Shown here: one piece after another, positions 60,248 through 64,000 of the stretch | How positions within the stretch are numbered: the first letter of the stretch is position 1 | How the letters are laid out: each line of letters starts with the position of its first letter | Assembly: GCF_023278565.1 (NCBI RefSeq) | Contig: NC_064673.1 | Coordinates: forward strand, 2,480,001 to 2,544,000 | Reading direction: 5' to 3' | From: Colletotrichum lupini | Taxonomy: Eukaryota > Ascomycota > Sordariomycetes > Glomerellales > Glomerellaceae | DNA length: 64,000 nucleotides | Translations under genes and position numbers: made by a program | Notes under the pieces: generated by a model | Told to the model about the DNA's origin: nothing | The model's database searches: none | The model's input: the letters and a program-made list of their open reading frames with translations, nothing else

Positions 60248-60703
60248 AGTAGTATAGAGAAGGGTTGGACTCAGAAGCTTCGCAAGCAGGACAGATCCGA
60301 TATAGTTAGTACCGAACTGTATTTCGTAGCCGTCCTCAGTCAGTCCGGGTGGTGCTGCGACGATTCCAGCGTTCAGCATAAGAATGTCTAGTCGGCTTAA
60401 TTTCAGGCGAATAATACGAGCCGCCTTTCGAATCGATGCAATTAAAGTGAGCTCCAGATAAATGAACTCGATGGATGCATTTGGAGCCTCGTCCTGAATT
60501 TCCTTGATGGTCCTCTCTGCAGCGGCGGCATTTCGTGCAGCAAGCCATATCTTCTCGGGATCATAACGCGCGTATTCCAGTACTGCCTGTCGCCCCAGGC
60601 CACTTGTTCCTCCAGTAACCAGAATGACTTTGCCCTTAATCGAAGGCAAAAGCTCGGAGCGGTTGAAGGCAGGTTTCGCCCTGGGCCATAGAAGGGAACT
60701 CAT

Positions 60704-61226
60704 GATAACTAAAGATATCAAAGCTCGGGTGACGGGGTAAGGCGATTGGCGAAAGAGTAAGATACGTAATCAAACAGAGGGAATCAGGCACGAGGACAAA
60801 TGCTTCCAAATATACTACTTTTCAAAAGGATCTAGAACGCAGCAGTAACTTTTGGGTTCATCTACCGCTGAATCGTACAGCTTCCCATCGGATCGGCTCG
60901 GGCTTCCCAATACGTTGCCACAAATAGGTTCAGTGATTGACAGGGATGATACATGAGGTGAATTCGAGGCTAAGTAACAGGACTAACTAGGCATTCTTTC
61001 CTTTTGGCCGAGGTCAGTGTCATGGAACATGCAAGCTTGGAGGCTGCATGGGCTCTCTGGCCGATGATCCTTGCAGCCGCCTGCAGAGGCTTAATCCGAG
61101 GCATGGATGAGTAGTCTATCTTGCTCCATAGATGGCCTGGCGGAGTTTGACACTTGGAGCCTTGCAATCGAAAGCTTAGGGACAAACTTCAGATTTCTCG
61201 ATTACGGGTACACGTACTATTTACGG
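60704..61226. other. Intergenic; SDR promoter and MAPEG 3' flank
   Basis: About 520 bases; one short ORF (60970-61185, minus) without features. Confidence 0.45.
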
Positions 61227-61796
61227 TTACTTCATCGCATTTCCCGCCTTGATCCATAGAGAGGATATGATACACATTCCAACAATCCATACGAGACTTC
61301 TCAGCGGCGCCCATTTGCGATTGTCCTGTAATTTGACGTAGATGAGAGTGTATGCCGCTCTGGAAAAGAGATATGTCAGAGACAGTACATCCAGCGTTGG
61401 CTTGCCAAACCCCGCCGAGTTCGCAGCTACAACACCTGCAGCGTACAGACCCAGGGTCTCAGTCGCATTGTCGTGGGCAGCTTTGGCACGTTGAATTCTC
61501 TGGCGAATCTTGAAGTATCTTTGTCAGCTATGTGATGAAGGTTCTAAGCACTACTTACCCTTTTGTCGAGACTCTCGTCGCCTGACACAGCGTCTAGGAG
61601 CCTACGAGGCTCGGCCACGTCATAATTGTCACCCGTAATTGTATTGGCGTAGACATGTGGGATGAAAGCAAGCATGTAAGCCAAGGGAACCTATGAGTAG
61701 AGTAAGTGGCTTTTATCTTGCTAGCGGTTTCCGAACGGAAATGCTAACCGAATAGTATGAGAGGTTCGACTCAGCAAGCCCAACAAGAGACGTCAT
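61227..61796 (-). CDS. MAPEG-family membrane protein
   Basis: Three exons: 61796-61749, 61690-61559 and 61508-61227. Introns are 58 and 50 bp with GTTAGC...CATAG and GTAAGT...TCAAG signals. All joints are phase 0, giving 153 residues, the usual MAPEG length. Hydrophobic helices are near residues 17-28 and 78-95, and at the C-terminus. The diagnostic stretch RIQRAKAAHDNATETLGLYAA matches the RAxxAHxNxxE signature after helix 1. MAPEG proteins are ER membrane enzymes that include microsomal glutathione transferases; small fungal members are often of unknown substrate. The gene is made of exons too short for simple ORF calling. Next to a VOC protein it may act in detoxification or in a conjugation or isomerisation step. 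Confidence 0.8.
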
Positions 61797-62420
61797 GTTG
61801 ACAACGTGAATGCGGAAATGAATTGAAAGGGCTGTCTGGTGTAGGTGGTTGACGAGAGGAGAACAAAATGCCCAAGTGGTCACGGAGTATCATGCAATAA
61901 ATTCACGATTCCATCGCACACTCGTCATTTGGTGATTGAGTCCGTGTCAGCCGGCGAGTCAAATCAACGAACCCCACGGTCCACCAGGTTAGATGGAGCC
62001 GGACTTCATCGCTGTGCCCGGAGCCGAGATTGGGGCCTGTGGATATCGTCTGAGGTTTGTAACTCTATCTTACATTGGACGTGCGTGAACAAGGCGATAC
62101 CGAGACCGAGGCTAGGCCAAGATATACTCAAATGAAGAACAGAAATAAGTACTATCACGGGCGTTATTCGTCACCAGACTTTGGGCGAATAAGCGAGTTT
62201 GGGAGCACGATTTCGCCGAAAACTTCCGACTGATATATGAAACAGCTCATATATCTTCGTTGCTCGACACTATACCATCGATACATCCAGCAGACAATCG
62301 CCTTTGTCACCTTTTGCCTCTTCAATAACAGACTTCTTTTTTCCTTCTTTTGGCCGAGCCTCACAACTGGAGAATCTTGTCTCTAGGTTCTTGATCACAA
62401 TTTTCACTACCGATTAAGAC
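61797..62420. promoter_or_regulatory. Divergent promoter between MAPEG and VOC genes
   Basis: 624 bases between divergent start codons. No supported ORF; the ones at 61845-62135 (plus) and 62164-62364 (minus) lack features. A CT-rich stretch precedes the VOC start. Confidence 0.4.
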
Positions 62421-63005
62421 ATGGATCAGGATTTTAGCCAAAAGAAAGGGCTCGTCAAGAGCCCGAAACGAGTGGGACATGTCGTCTTTAAGACCAACCA
62501 GTTTCGTGTAATGGTAGACTTCTACGTCAGTTTCTTGGGCTGCATTGTGGCTTTCGAAAATGAGGCTCTGTCCATTCTACGCTTCGATGACGAAGACGAT
62601 CACCATCGCGTTGCGATTGTTGAGCTTCCCGGCTTGAAGACTGCCGAACCGCAAGCGACAGGCTTGGAACATGTCGCCTTCTGTTACTCGACGCTGGCTG
62701 ATCTTCTGTCTACTTACCAGACGCACAAGGCCAATGGCATTACTCCTTATTGGTGTGTCAACCATGGCCCGACCACAAGTCTTTATTACAAAGACCCAGA
62801 CGGCAACGGCGTCGAACTCCTTGTAGACAACTTTGACACAATTCAAGAAGCAAACGATTTTATGGCATCATCTCTTTTCGTAGAGAACCCCATTGGCACC
62901 GAGTTTGATCCGGACGATGTTGTCAGGAGATTGGAACAAGGAGAGAGCGAGAGTGCACTGAAGCGAAGGGTCGAGATAGGACCACGGAAAGCGTTTGGAT
63001 GCTGA
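62421..63005 (+). CDS. VOC-superfamily protein (glyoxalase/extradiol dioxygenase-like)
   Basis: Single exon, 194 residues. Two beta-alpha-beta-beta-beta modules are visible. Candidate metal ligands are His20 (VGHVVF), His84 (LEHVAF) and Glu132 (GNGVELLVD), the 2-His-1-carboxylate set of extradiol dioxygenases and related VOC enzymes, followed by the usual YYKDPDGNGVE signature (residues ~122-132). The C-terminal ~50 residues are charged and probably peripheral. No targeting signal. In a tailoring cluster it could cleave or isomerise an oxidised intermediate or protect against a reactive product; the sequence does not decide. Confidence 0.8.
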   Translation: MDQDFSQKKGLVKSPKRVGHVVFKTNQFRVMVDFYVSFLGCIVAFENEALSILRFDDEDDHHRVAIVELPGLKTAEPQATGLEHVAFCYSTLADLLSTYQTHKANGITPYWCVNHGPTTSLYYKDPDGNGVELLVDNFDTIQEANDFMASSLFVENPIGTEFDPDDVVRRLEQGESESALKRRVEIGPRKAFGC

Positions 63006-63096
63006 AGTGTATGAAAGCCGGAAGCATGTAGGCGGACGAGGGTCGCGGGATCACCCAGAGATTCGATTAGACGCACATTAATATTTCGACGCATGC

Positions 63097-63157
63097 TGTC
63101 ACGAGATATGGATGTGGTTAATGCTGCCCACATGGAGTGGGCCCGCTTTTTGTGAAA
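63097..63157 (+). repeat. Left 61 bp LTR of the TRIM-like element
   Basis: Starts TGTCACGAGATATGG and ends TTTTTGTGAAA, directly followed by the primer-binding site at 63158. Looks unmutated. Confidence 0.75.
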
Positions 63158-63173
63158 GTTATGAGCCCAGCTC
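63158..63173 (+). promoter_or_regulatory. Primer-binding site (initiator tRNA-Met half) of the TRIM-like element
   Basis: GTTATGAGCCCAGCTC. The RIPed equivalents GTTATAAGCCTAGCTC lie just inside the 5' LTRs of both 177 bp-LTR copia copies, tying the miniature element to that family. Confidence 0.65.
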
Positions 63174-63431
63174 CTATCCGCTATTGCCACAATGGTTAAG
63201 TGCCGCATTATCTATAGGTCGTGTACTTAAAAAAGCGAAAGACGACTGTTTGAGTCTCTGTATGGGCATGGTTTTTTTAGCTAGTTTGCCACTTACGGGG
63301 CTGAGGCATAGTATAGATACTAGGTTTTCTGACTGGTCTGCTACCTGTGGGGCTGAGGCTGCTATCTGTAGGGCTGAGGCGTAGTATAAATATCTATTAT
63401 ATGGATAACGGCTCTAGGCGTCTGGGGGGTA

Positions 63432-63492
63432 TGTTACGAGATATAGATATAGTTAATGCTACCCACATGGAGTGGGCCCGCTTTTTATGATA
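63432..63492 (+). repeat. Right 61 bp LTR of the TRIM-like element
   Basis: Same length as the left copy. Most differences (TGTCACG to TGTTACG, GGATGTGG to AGATATAG, GCTGCCC to GCTACCC) are RIP-type. The next base begins the copia LTR. Confidence 0.75.
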
Positions 63493-63669
63493 TATTACGT
63501 AATAGGGATAGTAATCGTACTTTATAAAGTGCCCGTTACGTACTGAATTACGTATTTATCTTAGATATTATATATATAGACCTTTTCTTTTTATCTATTT
63601 CTATTTTAATAGTTAAGTTACTTTTATTATACTCTATATACTTATTACTACGTATTATAACTTATAATA
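63493..63669 (+). repeat. 5' LTR of the window-edge copia copy
   Basis: 177 bp, starting TATTACGTAATAGGG and ending AACTTATAATA, directly followed by GTTATAAGCC. Confidence 0.82.
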
Positions 63670-64000
63670 GTTATAAGCCTAGCTCTTAATTAAGACCTTA
63701 TATTATAATAACGTACTTATTAATACGATTTTTATCATTTTTTTAAAATAATTAACTTACTTATACCTATTTTAGCCTAAGCTAAATTAACTAGTTATAA
63801 TAATTAAATTAAATAGTTTAACGTACTTTATACTATAAATAAGGGCGTTAGGGTTTAGAAATACGTTAACTTAGACGCTTTAAATTTTAATATATTCCTT
63901 AACCCCTTTATAATACTTATTTTACTCTTAGAATTCGGATAATTAGTTATAACCTATAATAAAGAAGAACTACGAGCCTACTAGGCCCGTTATAAGGCGT
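63493..64000 (+). mobile_element. Ty1/copia element, second copy of the 177 bp-LTR family, truncated by window edge
   Basis: Begins exactly where the TRIM right LTR ends. Its 177 bp 5' LTR (63493-63669) is the reverse complement of the LTRs at 20593-20769 and 28020-28196. It is followed by the primer-binding site and internal sequence matching, in reverse, 28019 down to about 27.7 kb. Orientation is plus; heavily RIPed. Confidence 0.82.

Larger units (their letters stand above)
56553..60703 (-). pseudogene. Short-chain dehydrogenase/reductase, split by a hAT element and carrying a RIP-type stop
   Basis: N-terminal half 60703-60240: Rossmann motif TGGTSGLG, then NAG in LMLNAGIV. C-terminal half 57024-56553: catalytic YGQSK (YxxxK). 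Removing the insert and one copy of the 8-base duplication gives 936 bases, exactly 312 codons. ATG at 60703 is used because the longer frame starts at TTG. The type is the retinol-dehydrogenase/WWOX-like classical SDR, which oxidises or reduces hydroxyl/keto groups of lipophilic substrates, fitting a sterol pathway. Beyond the insertion there is an in-frame TAA at 56990-56988, 43 bp from the element, consistent with CAA converted to TAA, so the gene would be broken even after excision. Confidence 0.85.
63097..63492 (+). mobile_element. TRIM-like miniature LTR retrotransposon
   Basis: 396 bp bounded by 61 bp direct repeats (63097-63157 and 63432-63492) that start TGTCACGAG/TGTTACGAG and share CCCACATGGAGTGGGCCCGC. 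Immediately inside the left repeat is GTTATGAGCCCAGCTC, an intact primer-binding site complementary to the anticodon half of initiator tRNA-Met. Immediately before the right repeat is a purine tract ending GGGGGG. With no coding capacity and 61 bp LTRs this is a terminal-repeat retrotransposon in miniature. The interior holds three GGGCTGAGGC units. The right LTR carries G-to-A/C-to-T changes relative to the left. Confidence 0.75.

Noticed and set aside
63290..63385. Three GGGCTGAGGC units considered as a CRISPR-like array.
   Set aside because: Units are too short and unevenly spaced, and lie inside a retroelement of a eukaryote.

Overview
This window is nuclear DNA of a filamentous ascomycete (Pezizomycotina). 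Genes have short GT-AG introns of about 50-80 bp with CTAAC/CTGAC-like branch points. Gene-bearing DNA of ordinary composition alternates sharply with AT-rich blocks (about 1.4-9.97, 20.5-28.2, 37.9-45.3, 57.0-60.2 and 63.4-64.0 kb) that are full of stops in all six frames. Where two copies of a repeat can be compared, nearly all differences are C-to-T or G-to-A. This is the mark of repeat-induced point mutation (RIP).

Left part (1-29 kb): the end of an LEA-like gene. A secreted polysaccharide (alginate-type) lyase gene is split by a Fot1/pogo-like DNA transposon (1420-3306) and a Tad-type LINE (3468-9965). A decayed GLEYA/PA14 adhesin, a possible GPI cell-wall protein remnant, a pectin-lyase-fold glycoside hydrolase, a small cysteine-containing secreted protein and an orphan secreted protein with a premature stop follow. 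A 7.6 kb copia element (20593-28196) comes next, then a 10-cysteine small secreted protein.

Right part (30-63 kb) reads as a tailoring gene cluster: a LovD-like beta-lactamase/transesterase, five cytochrome P450s (two of the CYP7/CYP8 sterol-hydroxylase type), a wax-synthase-like MBOAT acyltransferase, a DHCR7-type delta-7 sterol reductase, a short-chain dehydrogenase (SDR), a MAPEG protein and a VOC-fold (extradiol dioxygenase-like) protein. No polyketide synthase, NRPS, prenyltransferase or cyclase is visible. My inference is that the pathway modifies a ready-made sterol or triterpenoid; the product is not known to me. The cluster is decaying. One P450 is split near its C-terminus by a 7.4 kb copia element, and the SDR by a 3.2 kb hAT element. 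Both also carry a RIP-type stop in the host gene close to the insertion.

The most useful structural results are these. Three host genes can be rejoined exactly in frame once each target duplication is counted once. RIP-type stops lie in unique host DNA beside the transposons. A 396 bp TRIM-like miniature LTR element (63097-63492) shares its primer-binding site with the copia family seen twice in the window. Exon coordinates below were derived by hand from splice signals and protein conservation; no alignment or database search was possible.
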